Shown: positions 1 through 6,587 of the stretch, piece by piece
How the letters are laid out: each line of letters opens with the position of its first letter
Numbering within the stretch: the stretch's first letter is position 1
Source: Bacilli bacterium
Lineage (GTDB): Bacteria > Bacillota_I > Bacilli_A > RFN20 > CAG-826
Direction: 5' to 3'
DNA length: 16,271 bases
Assembly: GCA_016302065.1 (NCBI GenBank)
Contig: JAEDOI010000021.1
Location: 1 to 16,271, forward strand
Made by a program: the position numbers and the translations under genes
Notes under the pieces: generated by a model
Databases searched by the model: none
What the model was told of the DNA's origin: nothing
What the model saw: only the letters and a program-made list of their open reading frames with translations

Positions 1-357
1 GCTAAACTTATTGGACCAACTGGAGGATATATTTTAGGTTATTTAGTTTGTGTTTTAGTTCAATCAATGATTATTACTAGATTTAAAAATAAATTGTGGG
101 TTTATTTCCTCGCTACTTTATTTGGAACAGTCTTTATTTATTTCTTTGGAACATTATATTTTATGGTTTCTACTAATAACTTTAATTTAGGACCAGTTTT
201 AATGGTTACTATGGTACCATTTTTACCTCTTGATACAGTAAAAATTATTGTTGCTCCGTTAGTAAGTTATAGACTCAGAAAAGTATTAGATAAACAACTT
301 GGAGAAGTGGAAGGAAAAAAGCTAGTAAATAATACTATTGTTAATGAAACAAAATAA
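1..357 (+). CDS. bioY: BioY-family biotin transporter S-component, 3' part only
   Basis: Membrane substrate-binding (S) subunit that captures biotin, alone or with an ECF energy-coupling module. The frame is open from base 1, so 118 C-terminal residues are visible and the ATG at 67 is internal. The segment GPTGGYILGY just inside the window edge, and PFLPLDTVKIIVAPLVSYRL near the C-terminus, are the two conserved BioY signatures. Three hydrophobic stretches between and around them fit the last transmembrane helices. BioY proteins usually have about 180 to 200 residues, so roughly 70 N-terminal residues lie upstream. It ends in a charged cytoplasmic tail and is followed by a bidirectional terminator. 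No biotin biosynthesis or ECF ATPase gene is in view, so whether it is autonomous or ECF-coupled cannot be told. Confidence 0.85.
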   Translation, partial: AKLIGPTGGYILGYLVCVLVQSMIITRFKNKLWVYFLATLFGTVFIYFFGTLYFMVSTNNFNLGPVLMVTMVPFLPLDTVKIIVAPLVSYRLRKVLDKQLGEVEGKKLVNNTIVNETK

Positions 358-366
358 ATTAAAAAA

Positions 367-401
367 ATAATCCCTATTGTTTTAAAAATAATAGGGATTT
401 T
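367..401. terminator. Bidirectional intrinsic terminator between bioY and the CYTH gene
   Basis: The 10-bp arms 369-378 (AATCCCTATT) and 390-399 pair perfectly and can extend by A-T pairs on both sides. T-rich runs follow on both strands. It sits between two convergent genes and can end both transcripts. Confidence 0.85.
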
Positions 402-411
402 ATATAGTTTT

Positions 412-996
412 TTATTTCTTAATTGTTGACATTGCTCTTGATTGTTTTGATACTAAATTATCTTTATATTCAATATCGTTATCAATACAAATTTGTTTTA
501 ATAATTCTTTTACTTTTGTTAAGTTATTTCCTTCAAGTTCAAGTTCGTAATCAACAATTTTATTATAAGTGTTTTTATCGATACTAAAAGTAGTTTCTGG
601 ATTACCATCATCACATTCTTTTCTTAATGTTCTTAAATGAGCAAGAATTGAAAGTTCTTCAATATTAATGCCAAGCATTGAAATGAATTCTTTTAAACTT
701 CCTTCAGGAAAAACGTTATTATTTTTAAAATTAAGATATGCTTCCTTTGTAATTATTTGATCTTTTTCTAATAATCCTTCACTTAATGGACATTTAATAG
801 TCATTGTATAAATATTAAAACAATACCTAATTCTTAATCCAATTCCTAATTTTTTAAGTTTAAAATCATTAGTATCAATATAATAATTTACTTGTTCATA
901 TTCTTTAATTATTTTATCTTCAAATCTTTCAACTATATTGTAATAATCTTTTTCACTAATTAATACTTTAGCTTCAATTTCAATATTTGCTGCCAT
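412..996 (-). CDS. CYTH-domain protein (YjbK-like triphosphate-tunnel enzyme)
   Basis: Member of the CYTH (CyaB/thiamine triphosphatase) superfamily, whose eight-stranded tunnel binds triphosphates with divalent metal. The N-terminal ExExK signature is clear (E6, E8, K10 in NIEIEAKVLI). Further tunnel-type residues are R55 and R57 in GLRIR, K68 in TIK, R125, and the acidic strand ELELE at 151-155. The 194-residue length suits the single-domain B. subtilis YjbK type. The start is supported by AAGGAAGT at 1003-1010 (minus strand) seven bases ahead of the ATG. It diverges from NAD kinase across only 24 bp, and yjbK also lies near the NAD kinase gene in Bacillus. The substrate (inorganic triphosphate, thiamine triphosphate or another) cannot be read from sequence. 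Confidence 0.85.
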   Translation of the reverse strand: MAANIEIEAKVLISEKDYYNIVERFEDKIIKEYEQVNYYIDTNDFKLKKLGIGLRIRYCFNIYTMTIKCPLSEGLLEKDQIITKEAYLNFKNNNVFPEGSLKEFISMLGINIEELSILAHLRTLRKECDDGNPETTFSIDKNTYNKIVDYELELEGNNLTKVKELLKQICIDNDIEYKDNLVSKQSRAMSTIKK

Positions 997-999
997 AAA

Positions 1000-1049
1000 T
1001 ATACTTCCTTAATAAAAAATATGATACAATATTTTGAAAGGTTTTTAAA
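1000..1049. promoter_or_regulatory. Interleaved divergent promoters of the CYTH gene and NAD kinase
   Basis: Plus strand: TATACT at 1000-1005 could be the -10 for NAD kinase and leaves a leader of about 9 nt without Shine-Dalgarno; no good -35 is seen. Minus strand: TTTAAA (1044-1049) and TATCAT (1021-1026), 17 bp apart, would drive the CYTH gene, placing its -10 over the NAD kinase start codon. Predicted from motif spacing only. Confidence 0.4.
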
Positions 1050-1812
1050 GAGTATGAACTATTGTGTTGAAGCTAAACATAATGATAATTGTCTTAAAGT
1101 AGTTGAAGAATTAAAAGATAAATTATCTTCATTAGATTTTTATGAATCTAAGAATCAAATTGATTATTGTTTTTCTTTAGGTGGAGATGGAACTTTATTA
1201 CGTTCAATTAGCAAATATTATACTAAATCTCCAATATTTGTAGGAATTAACTTAGGTAACTTAGGTTTTTTATGTTCATTTAATAAAGATAATATGTATG
1301 ATTGCTTAGATAAAGAAAAGACTAAAATTCAAGAATTAAGATTAATTGAAGCTTCCTTAAATAATGAAACAGTTGTTGCCTTAAATGAGATTAGAATTGA
1401 GTCTTTATTCGGTAAATGCTTAGATATTAAAGTATTAATTGATGGGAAAGAATTTTCCTCATTAAAATGTGATGGAATATGCATTTCTTCTAGTATTGGA
1501 AGTACTGGACTAAATAAAACACTAGGAGGAAGTGTAGTTACACTTGATAATGAAATTATTCAAATTATAGAAAAATTACCTGTAAATAACCGTAAATACA
1601 AAGCATTAAATAATTCTTTAATTTTACCTGCTTCATCTAGTGTTGAACTTCTTATTCCTTCTTCATATTTATTTATGCTATGTTATGATTCTAATTTTAA
1701 GAAAGTAAAAGCTTTTACTCCAATTAAAATTAAATTAAGTGATACTAAAGTTAAATTATTGGTAAATAAAGAATTTAATCATTTAGAAAAAATAAAGGAG
1801 GCTTTTTTATGA
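1021..1812 (+). CDS. nadK: NAD kinase
   Basis: ATP- or polyphosphate-dependent phosphorylation of NAD to NADP in the cytoplasm; the cell's only route to NADP. Family landmarks are in order: GGDGT at 54-58 with catalytic D56, NE at 122-123, DG at 151-152, GST at 160-162 and VNNR at 188-191. The 263-residue length matches B. subtilis PpnKA. The usual GSTAYN segment reads GSTGLN here, with Leu164 where Tyr is typical. No Shine-Dalgarno precedes the ATG; the frame is open further upstream but offers no better start, and a TATACT box lies 15 bp before it. The ORF ends at TGA within an ATGA overlap with the next gene, which implies translational coupling. Confidence 0.93.
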   Translation: MIQYFERFLKSMNYCVEAKHNDNCLKVVEELKDKLSSLDFYESKNQIDYCFSLGGDGTLLRSISKYYTKSPIFVGINLGNLGFLCSFNKDNMYDCLDKEKTKIQELRLIEASLNNETVVALNEIRIESLFGKCLDIKVLIDGKEFSSLKCDGICISSSIGSTGLNKTLGGSVVTLDNEIIQIIEKLPVNNRKYKALNNSLILPASSSVELLIPSSYLFMLCYDSNFKKVKAFTPIKIKLSDTKVKLLVNKEFNHLEKIKEAFL

Positions 1813-2174
1813 TTCCTATGTTGCTTTCAAATACTGAATTAGCTCTTGTTATATCAATTCCTGCTAGCGTATTAGTAGTTATTGGTATATTACTAATTCT
1901 CTTCTTTAATTTAAGAAAAAGAAAGAAAACATTAATTAAAGAAGAAGTTACTCCTCTTGTTGATGAAACAGCATATTTTGCATTTGGAGGAAAAGATAAT
2001 ATTAAAAGTGTAGAATTAAAAGGATCTAGACTTGTAATTGAATTGTTTGATCAATCAAAATTTGTAAAAGATGCCATTAAAGACTATGGAATTGATAGAG
2101 TACTTGTGATGTCAAATAAAATAACGTTAGTAGGTACTAACGTTAATAAGTTATATGAATTAATTAATAATTAG
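1809..2174 (+). CDS. Membrane-anchored PTS EIIB-like protein without the active-site cysteine
   Basis: A 121-residue protein with one N-terminal transmembrane helix (about 11-34), a basic stop (RKRKK, 36-40), a short linker and a domain at 57-118 resembling glucose-family PTS EIIB. Visible EIIB hallmarks are GGKDNI at 60-65, the S-V-x-x-x-x-x-R-L strand at 67-75, and a late VGTNVNKLYELI helix. In active EIIB the phosphorylated cysteine lies three residues before that Arg; here the position is Lys71, and the protein contains no cysteine at all. Phosphotransfer is therefore unlikely and a sensing, scaffold or regulatory role is inferred. It overlaps the NAD kinase stop by ATGA and has a strong AAGGAGG at 1795-1801. 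Its stop overlaps that of maf on the other strand. Confidence 0.75.
   Translation: MIPMLLSNTELALVISIPASVLVVIGILLILFFNLRKRKKTLIKEEVTPLVDETAYFAFGGKDNIKSVELKGSRLVIELFDQSKFVKDAIKDYGIDRVLVMSNKITLVGTNVNKLYELINN
2122..2145 (-). terminator. Probable terminator of the def-rnj-maf operon, inside the EIIB-like gene
   Basis: Perfect 11-bp arms 2122-2132 (TAACGTTAGTA) and 2135-2145 flank GG. Read on the minus strand, the hairpin lies 26 nt past the maf stop and is followed by the T-rich TTTTATTT. No other hairpin follows maf more closely. Confidence 0.55.
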
Positions 2175-2731
2175 CTATTAATTAATTTATCTATATCTTC
2201 TTTTATATATTCAATAGGGAAGCCAATAACATTGTTGTAGCTTCCTTTTATTTCTTTAATAATATGAAATTTATTATCATCTTGAATAGCATAAGCACCA
2301 GCTTTATCTAATACCATTTCATTATTAACATAATTTATTATTTGTTCTTCATTTAAATAATTAAATGTAACATATGTAACAACTTGTTTCGATATTACTT
2401 TTCCTTTAAAAAACAAAGAATATCCTGTAACTACTTCATGAGTATTATTGCTTAATTCTTTTAAAAATGTAATAGCTTCATTTTTATCTTTTGGTTTTCC
2501 ATAAACCTTATTGTTAAGTCTAACAATTGTATCTGCTGAAATTATTAAATCATTAAAATAAGTGGGATTTAATATCGATTTTCCTTTTTCATAGCTTTCT
2601 TTTAAAGCTAAATCTTTATCATCTTTGCTGATTAAAGATTCATCAAATGTTGGTTTAATGATTCTAAAATCATCATATAATGTCTTTAATAATTCAATTC
2701 TTCTAGGAGAAGAGGAGGCTAAAATAATCAT
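2171..2731 (-). CDS. maf: Maf-family nucleoside triphosphate pyrophosphatase
   Basis: Maf/YhdE-type house-cleaning enzyme that hydrolyses non-canonical or pyrimidine nucleoside triphosphates to monophosphate plus pyrophosphate; historically linked to septum formation. The N-terminal nucleotide-binding motif ILASSSPRRIELL (3-15) is intact. So are SADTIV with D67, GKP at 78-80, KAGAYAIQ at 143-150 and the C-terminal GSYNNVIGFP at 163-172. Its 186 residues fit the family. It starts inside the rnj stop (ATGA overlap), making it the last, translationally coupled gene of the def-rnj-maf unit. Its stop codon overlaps that of the convergent EIIB-like gene. Confidence 0.93.
   Translation of the reverse strand: MIILASSSPRRIELLKTLYDDFRIIKPTFDESLISKDDKDLALKESYEKGKSILNPTYFNDLIISADTIVRLNNKVYGKPKDKNEAITFLKELSNNTHEVVTGYSLFFKGKVISKQVVTYVTFNYLNEEQIINYVNNEMVLDKAGAYAIQDDNKFHIIKEIKGSYNNVIGFPIEYIKEDIDKLINS
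2217..2256 (+). terminator. Possible plus-strand terminator inside the 3' end of maf
   Basis: GGAAGC (2218-2223) pairs with GCTTCC (2240-2245) and is followed on the plus strand by the T-rich CCTTTTATTTCTTT. It lies about 45 nt past the EIIB-like stop and could end the nadK transcript. The short stem and 16-nt loop make it weaker than the others. Confidence 0.35.
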
Positions 2732-4407
2732 TTTGCTTTGTTCATGATTAAAGGAATAATCATTGGGCTTCTTTGAGTTTTACGATAATAATATTTACTT
2801 ACAACACTTCTAATAGTGTTTTTAATATCATTGAAAGTTACACGTTTTGATGCAAATACCTCTTTTAAGGCTTCATCAACAAGCATTGAAGCATGGCGTG
2901 TTAGGTGATTTTCGTATTCTCCATAACTTACAAATCCAATGGTTATAACTTTTGGAGGATAAGCAAGTTTATTTTCTTTACTATTTAAAGTAATTAAAAC
3001 ACCAACCATTCCATCATCTTGTAGTATTTTTCTATCTCTAATAACAGCAGTAGATACTCCTGTTATATCATTTCCATCAATATAAACATCTTCAGCAGTT
3101 ACTCTATCACCTTCAGTAATGGTATGATCTTCTAAAATTAAACTATCTCCATTTCCTAAAACAAATATATTATCTCTGCTCATTCCAAGTTCAACAGCAA
3201 TATCGGCATGTAATTTTAACATATGATATTCTCCATGAGCAGGCATAAAATATTTAGGATTTAATAATTTTAAATTCATCTTTAATTCTTGCCTTGATGG
3301 GTGACCAGAAGAGTGAATTTCATTAAAAATAGAATTAGTAATAACATCTGCTCCACAACGAGTAAGTTGGTTAACAACTTTAGAAATAGAATGTCCATTT
3401 CCAGGAATTGGACTAGAAGAGAATACAACAGTATCTCCTGGTACAATTCTAATTTCTTTTAAAGTGCCATTTGCAATTCTGCTTAAAGCAGCCATTGGCT
3501 CTCCTTGACTTCCTGTACAAAGTATTACAAGATCTCTATCTTTAATGCCTCTTAAATCGCTTGTATCGACAATACAACTATCTGGAATTTTGATATAGCC
3601 AAATCTTCTTGCACAATCAACAGTGTTAATCATGCTTCTTCCAATAATACATATTTTACGTTTATGTTTTAATGTACAATTAACAATTTGTTGAATACGG
3701 GAAATATTGCTTGAAAAGGTAGAAATAATAAGTCTTCCCATAGCTTTATCAAATATTTCATTAATAGAAGTAAGAACGTTCTTTTCACTTGGAGTCCATC
3801 CATCTTTTTCAGCATTAGTAGAATCAGCTAAAAGAAGATCAACACCTTCTTCTCCAATCCTTGCCATCTTATGTAGTTCAATATCTGGACCAACAGGAGT
3901 AAGATCGATTTTAAAGTCACCAGTTGTTACAATTCTTCCTTCAGTTGTATCAATGCAAATTCCAAAAGAATCTGGAATTGAGTGAGTAACTCTAAAAAAT
4001 GAAACATTAAAGTCACCAGATTGAATAGTGGAGTTTTCATCATATTCAACTATTTTTATTTTTTCTTTAATTTTATTATCTTCTAATTTTTGTTTAATTA
4101 AAGCAGCAGCAAGTTTAGGAGCATAAATAATTGGTACTTTAATTGACTTTACTAAAAATGGAATGGCACCAATATGGTCTTCGTGACCATGAGTAATAAA
4201 TAAAGCTCTAATCTTTGATTGATTGTCTTTTAAATGTTGATAATTAGGGATTACATAATCAACCCCAACTAAATCATCTTCAGGAAATTTAACACCAGCA
4301 TCAATGATAATTAAATGGTCATTATCTTCAATACAATATGTATTTTTTCCAACTTCACCTAAACCACCAAGAGCATAAATTTTAACAGAATTAATGAATC
4401 TACCCAT
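2728..4407 (-). CDS. rnj: Ribonuclease J
   Basis: Metallo-beta-lactamase/beta-CASP ribonuclease with 5'-to-3' exo- and endonuclease activity in mRNA decay and rRNA maturation. From the chosen start the zinc motif HGHEDH falls at residues 73-78, close to H74-x-H76-x-D78-H79 of B. subtilis RNase J1. The later ligand region TTGDFKIDLTP, the beta-CASP segment, and HxxGH-type motifs (SSGHPSRQEL, MPAHGEYH) follow. The start at 4407 (559 residues, MGRFINSVKIYALGG) is preferred over the ATG at 4434 because AGGAG at 4415-4419 sits seven bases before it and the extra nine residues match nothing in the family. It lies 42 bp after def and overlaps maf. def beside rnj is also a Bacillus arrangement, but the small rpoY gene often found just before rnjA is missing here. 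Confidence 0.96.
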   Translation of the reverse strand: MGRFINSVKIYALGGLGEVGKNTYCIEDNDHLIIIDAGVKFPEDDLVGVDYVIPNYQHLKDNQSKIRALFITHGHEDHIGAIPFLVKSIKVPIIYAPKLAAALIKQKLEDNKIKEKIKIVEYDENSTIQSGDFNVSFFRVTHSIPDSFGICIDTTEGRIVTTGDFKIDLTPVGPDIELHKMARIGEEGVDLLLADSTNAEKDGWTPSEKNVLTSINEIFDKAMGRLIISTFSSNISRIQQIVNCTLKHKRKICIIGRSMINTVDCARRFGYIKIPDSCIVDTSDLRGIKDRDLVILCTGSQGEPMAALSRIANGTLKEIRIVPGDTVVFSSSPIPGNGHSISKVVNQLTRCGADVITNSIFNEIHSSGHPSRQELKMNLKLLNPKYFMPAHGEYHMLKLHADIAVELGMSRDNIFVLGNGDSLILEDHTITEGDRVTAEDVYIDGNDITGVSTAVIRDRKILQDDGMVGVLITLNSKENKLAYPPKVITIGFVSYGEYENHLTRHASMLVDEALKEVFASKRVTFNDIKNTIRSVVSKYYYRKTQRSPMIIPLIMNKAK

Positions 4408-4449
4408 AAATAAACTCCTACAAATTAGTAACAAAAAAACGAAAGTAAA

Positions 4450-5001
4450 TTATTGAATTTTTATAGCATCAGGATCTTCTTTAAAAGGATCTTTTTTATC
4501 AATATGATCGTAAAATAATATTCCTTTTAAGTGATCTATTTCGTGTTGAACACACATTGAACCAAAACCAGTAAATACGTATTCAACATTCTTTTCTTTT
4601 AATAAATCATAAGCTTGAACTTTAACTTTGTATGGACGATATACATACCCATTATGTTCTTTATCTACACTTAAACAACCTTCCCCATATGGAATATAAG
4701 CTTGCTTTACTGATTCACTTACAATTTTTGGATTAATCAAAATATATTGTTTTAAAACATTTTTTTCATCATAATAATACATTGCTAACATATTTTTATT
4801 AATTCCAATTTGAGGGGCAGCAAGTCCAACTCCGCTTCTTATATTGTTTTTACTAGCGAACTCATCATCTTGAGAAAGTTTAAGATATTCAAGCATATTA
4901 AATAATGTTTCTTTTGTATTTTCATCAAGAGGAAAGGAAACATCAGTTGATCTAATTCTAAGACTTTTTTGATTATCTTTAACAATTTTGAATAATTTCA
5001 T
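4450..5001 (-). CDS. def: Peptide deformylase, type II
   Basis: Removes the formyl group from the N-terminal methionine of nascent proteins. All three catalytic motifs are intact: GVGLAAPQIG (57-66), EGCLS (107-111, metal ligand C109) and HEIDH (153-157, ligands H153 and H157, catalytic E154). The 183-residue length and the insertions between motifs fit the Gram-positive type II class. The N-terminus aligns with other deformylases at this ATG, so the start is firm, yet no Shine-Dalgarno precedes it. A TATAAT box on the minus strand at 5012-5017 would place transcription only about 4 nt upstream, giving an almost leaderless mRNA. First gene of def-rnj-maf. Confidence 0.96.
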   Translation of the reverse strand: MKLFKIVKDNQKSLRIRSTDVSFPLDENTKETLFNMLEYLKLSQDDEFASKNNIRSGVGLAAPQIGINKNMLAMYYYDEKNVLKQYILINPKIVSESVKQAYIPYGEGCLSVDKEHNGYVYRPYKVKVQAYDLLKEKNVEYVFTGFGSMCVQHEIDHLKGILFYDHIDKKDPFKEDPDAIKIQ

Positions 5002-5011
5002 ATGTATTTTA

Positions 5012-5017
5012 ATTATA
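5012..5017 (-). promoter_or_regulatory. -10 element of the def-rnj-maf operon
   Basis: A perfect TATAAT on the minus strand, 10 bp ahead of the def ATG. The -35 at the right distance (5035-5040) is only a T-run and lies in the left arm of the 5033-5081 inverted repeat, so repeat-binding proteins could affect it. Confidence 0.5.
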
Positions 5018-5032
5018 ATAAAAATTAATAAC

Positions 5033-5081
5033 TTAAAAAAGTAAAATCATTATGAAAGCGTTTACAATTTTACTTTTTTAA
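5033..5081. repeat. 15-bp perfect inverted repeat enclosing a cre box
   Basis: Arms 5033-5047 (TTAAAAAAGTAAAAT) and 5067-5081 are exact reverse complements, separated by 19 bp that include the cre-like sequence at 5053-5066. It could act as a hairpin, a terminator left from a lost gene, or an operator between def and ylbF. It lies between divergent genes, where a terminator would have no obvious client. Confidence 0.7.
5053..5066. promoter_or_regulatory. Putative CcpA catabolite-responsive element (cre)
   Basis: TGAAAGCGTTTACA fits the cre consensus TGWAARCGYTWNCW at all 14 positions. Its centre is about 55 bp upstream of the predicted def transcription start and about 98 bp upstream of that of ylbF, which is compatible with an upstream regulatory position. 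Use by CcpA is inferred; no ccpA gene is in the window. Confidence 0.6.
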
Positions 5082-5122
5082 ATACTAATAGTATTTATAC
5101 AATATTATTTTGTGTTGTTTCG

Positions 5123-5151
5123 TTTTAGTTTAGTAAAAGTTATGATAAAAT
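5123..5151 (+). promoter_or_regulatory. Promoter of ylbF-rsmD-coaD
   Basis: Extended -10 TGATAAAAT at 5143-5151, with a weak TTTTAG at 5123-5128 after a 17-bp spacer. Transcription would begin at or within 2 nt of the ylbF ATG at 5159, so the mRNA is predicted leaderless. Confidence 0.5.
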
Positions 5152-5158
5152 TTTAAAT

Positions 5159-5491
5159 ATGAATGAAGTAGTAAGTGAGCTTACATATAAATTAAAAGAA
5201 GAATTAAAGAATTCTATAGAATATAAACAATTAAAGCAATTTGAAAAAGAATTAGAAAATAATAAAGATATTCAATTGCTAGTTTATAAAAAAGATATGT
5301 TAATTGTTAAACTTGAAGATATTTTAAAATATAAAGATAAAAATAGTGTTGAAGTATTAATGATACAAAAAGAAATAAATGATTGTTTAACTAAAATTAA
5401 TTCTTTTGAAATAGTTCAAAAATATAATAAAGCATTAAGTGAATTTAATGCTTTATTAGATAAAATAAATAAGGAAATACTATCTTTTTAA
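5159..5491 (+). CDS. ylbF: YlbF/YmcA-family protein
   Basis: Small all-helical protein (110 residues) rich in Lys and Glu, resembling the Com_YlbF family. In B. subtilis, YlbF acts with YmcA and YaaT in a complex that modulates RNase Y cleavage and thereby competence, sporulation and biofilm genes. The assignment rests on the pattern of two long helices (about 1-35 and 60-108) with the typical EFNALLDKINKEI end, and on position: ylbF also precedes rsmD and coaD in Bacillus, where ylbG lies between. No Shine-Dalgarno is present. Sequence conservation in this family is weak, so the exact paralogue (YlbF or YmcA) is uncertain. Confidence 0.75.
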   Translation: MNEVVSELTYKLKEELKNSIEYKQLKQFEKELENNKDIQLLVYKKDMLIVKLEDILKYKDKNSVEVLMIQKEINDCLTKINSFEIVQKYNKALSEFNALLDKINKEILSF

Positions 5492-5492
5492 G

Positions 5493-6062
5493 ATGATTAG
5501 AATTGTTGGTGGAAAATATCGTCATAGAGTTCTTGATCAACCTTCATTAGAAATTACGAGGTGTAGTAAAGATAGTGTAAAAGAAGGTTTGTTTTCTAGT
5601 TTAGGAAATGATGTAGAAAATAAGGTATTTTTAGATTTATTTGCAGGTAGTGGAAGTGTTGGAATTGAAAGTTATTCACGTAAAGCTAAAAAAGTATATT
5701 TAAATGATAAGAATAAAGAACCTATTAATGTTATTAAAAATAATCTAAAGAAATTAGATATAAATGATATTATAGTTATTAACTTTGATTATCTTAAAGC
5801 TTTAGAGTATTTTAAACAAAATAACATTAAATTTGATATTGTTTTTTTAGATCCACCATATAAAATGGAATTTGACTTTAATGTAATTTCATTGCTTAAG
5901 TCGTTTAATATTTTAAGTGATAATCATATAATTATTATTGAAAGAGATTCAAAAATTAACGATACCAATTTATTAAATTATAAAGTAAAAGAACTAAAAT
6001 ATGGAAAAACATATATTTATATATTAAGGAGTGAATATGAAAATAGCAATTTATCCAGGTAG
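5493..6062 (+). CDS. rsmD: 16S rRNA (guanine966-N2)-methyltransferase RsmD
   Basis: SAM-dependent methylation of G966 in 16S rRNA (E. coli numbering). The Rossmann motif LDLFAGSG (47-54) and catalytic DPPY (120-123) are both intact, as are the N-terminal RIVGGKYRHR (3-12) and the final YGKTYIYILR. The usual arginine-proline-threonine after the N-terminal hairpin reads TRCS here (22-25), a modest departure. The 189-residue length is normal. It starts two bases after the ylbF stop without a clear Shine-Dalgarno, so coupled translation is likely. Its last 26 bases overlap coaD. Confidence 0.93.
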   Translation: MIRIVGGKYRHRVLDQPSLEITRCSKDSVKEGLFSSLGNDVENKVFLDLFAGSGSVGIESYSRKAKKVYLNDKNKEPINVIKNNLKKLDINDIIVINFDYLKALEYFKQNNIKFDIVFLDPPYKMEFDFNVISLLKSFNILSDNHIIIIERDSKINDTNLLNYKVKELKYGKTYIYILRSEYENSNLSR

Positions 6063-6513
6063 TTTTGATCCAATTACTAATGGTCATCTCGATATTATTA
6101 AAAGAAGCTTAAAATTATTTGATAAAATAATTGTTTTAGTTTCATTTAATCCAGCAAAAAAATATAAATTTGATACTGAAACTAAGATTAATATGATTAA
6201 AGAATCTTTAATCGAAGAAGGAATAAGTGAAGATAAAGTTAGTGTTGATAGTTTTTCAGGACTTACTGTAGATTATGCTAAAACTCATCATGCTGCTTGC
6301 TTAATTAGAGGACTACGAGTTGTAAGTGATTTCGAATATGAATGGAGCTTAAATGCAGCTAATAATTATATCGATCCAAGTATTGAAATGGTATTTTTAA
6401 TGGCTAAAAAAGAGACTTCATTTATTTCAAGTTCAACAATTAATGAAATGTATCAAAATGGAGTAGATGTATCTTCTTTAGTTCCTAAGGCTGTTTTAAA
6501 ATATTTAAAATAA
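6037..6513 (+). CDS. coaD: Phosphopantetheine adenylyltransferase (CoaD)
   Basis: Penultimate step of coenzyme A synthesis: 4'-phosphopantetheine plus ATP to dephospho-CoA. Nucleotidyltransferase motif T14-N-G-H17 lies in YPGSFDPITNGHLD, RGLRVVSDFEYE at 91-102 is typical of bacterial PPAT, and ISSST at 130-134 is the second ATP-binding motif. Length 158 matches the family. The start is placed at ATG 6037 because AAGGAG (6026-6031) lies five bases upstream; an in-frame GTG at 6031 overlaps that site and is unlikely. Pairing with rsmD is widespread in Firmicutes and Proteobacteria. Confidence 0.95.
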   Translation: MKIAIYPGSFDPITNGHLDIIKRSLKLFDKIIVLVSFNPAKKYKFDTETKINMIKESLIEEGISEDKVSVDSFSGLTVDYAKTHHAACLIRGLRVVSDFEYEWSLNAANNYIDPSIEMVFLMAKKETSFISSSTINEMYQNGVDVSSLVPKAVLKYLK

Positions 6514-6541
6514 GTAGGAAAACATATAAAATTTGTATTTA

Positions 6542-6569
6542 AAAAGTTCTACCTAAGGGTAGAACTTTT
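6542..6569. terminator. Bidirectional terminator between coaD and the thioredoxin-fold gene
   Basis: Perfect 12-bp stem, 6542-6553 (AAAAGTTCTACC) with 6558-6569, and a 4-nt loop. A/T runs on both sides serve both convergent transcripts. Confidence 0.9.
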
Positions 6570-6587
6570 AATAATTAGTTTTAAATA

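Noticed and set aside
1810..1812. TGA read as Trp (Mycoplasma code)
   Set aside because: Both NAD kinase and RNase J end at TGA exactly where the families end, and the ATGA overlaps are typical stop/start couplings.
3707..3985. 92-codon plus-strand ORF inside rnj
   Set aside because: It is antisense to the well-conserved RNase J frame, shows no recognisable domain and has no ribosome binding site.
4408..4434. Longer RNase J start at ATG 4434
   Set aside because: It adds nine residues foreign to the family and lacks a Shine-Dalgarno, whereas ATG 4407 has AGGAG seven bases upstream and gives the correct motif numbering.
6031..6036. GTG start for coaD
   Set aside because: It overlaps the AAGGAG site itself; ATG 6037 is correctly spaced and begins at the conserved MKIAIYPGSFDP.
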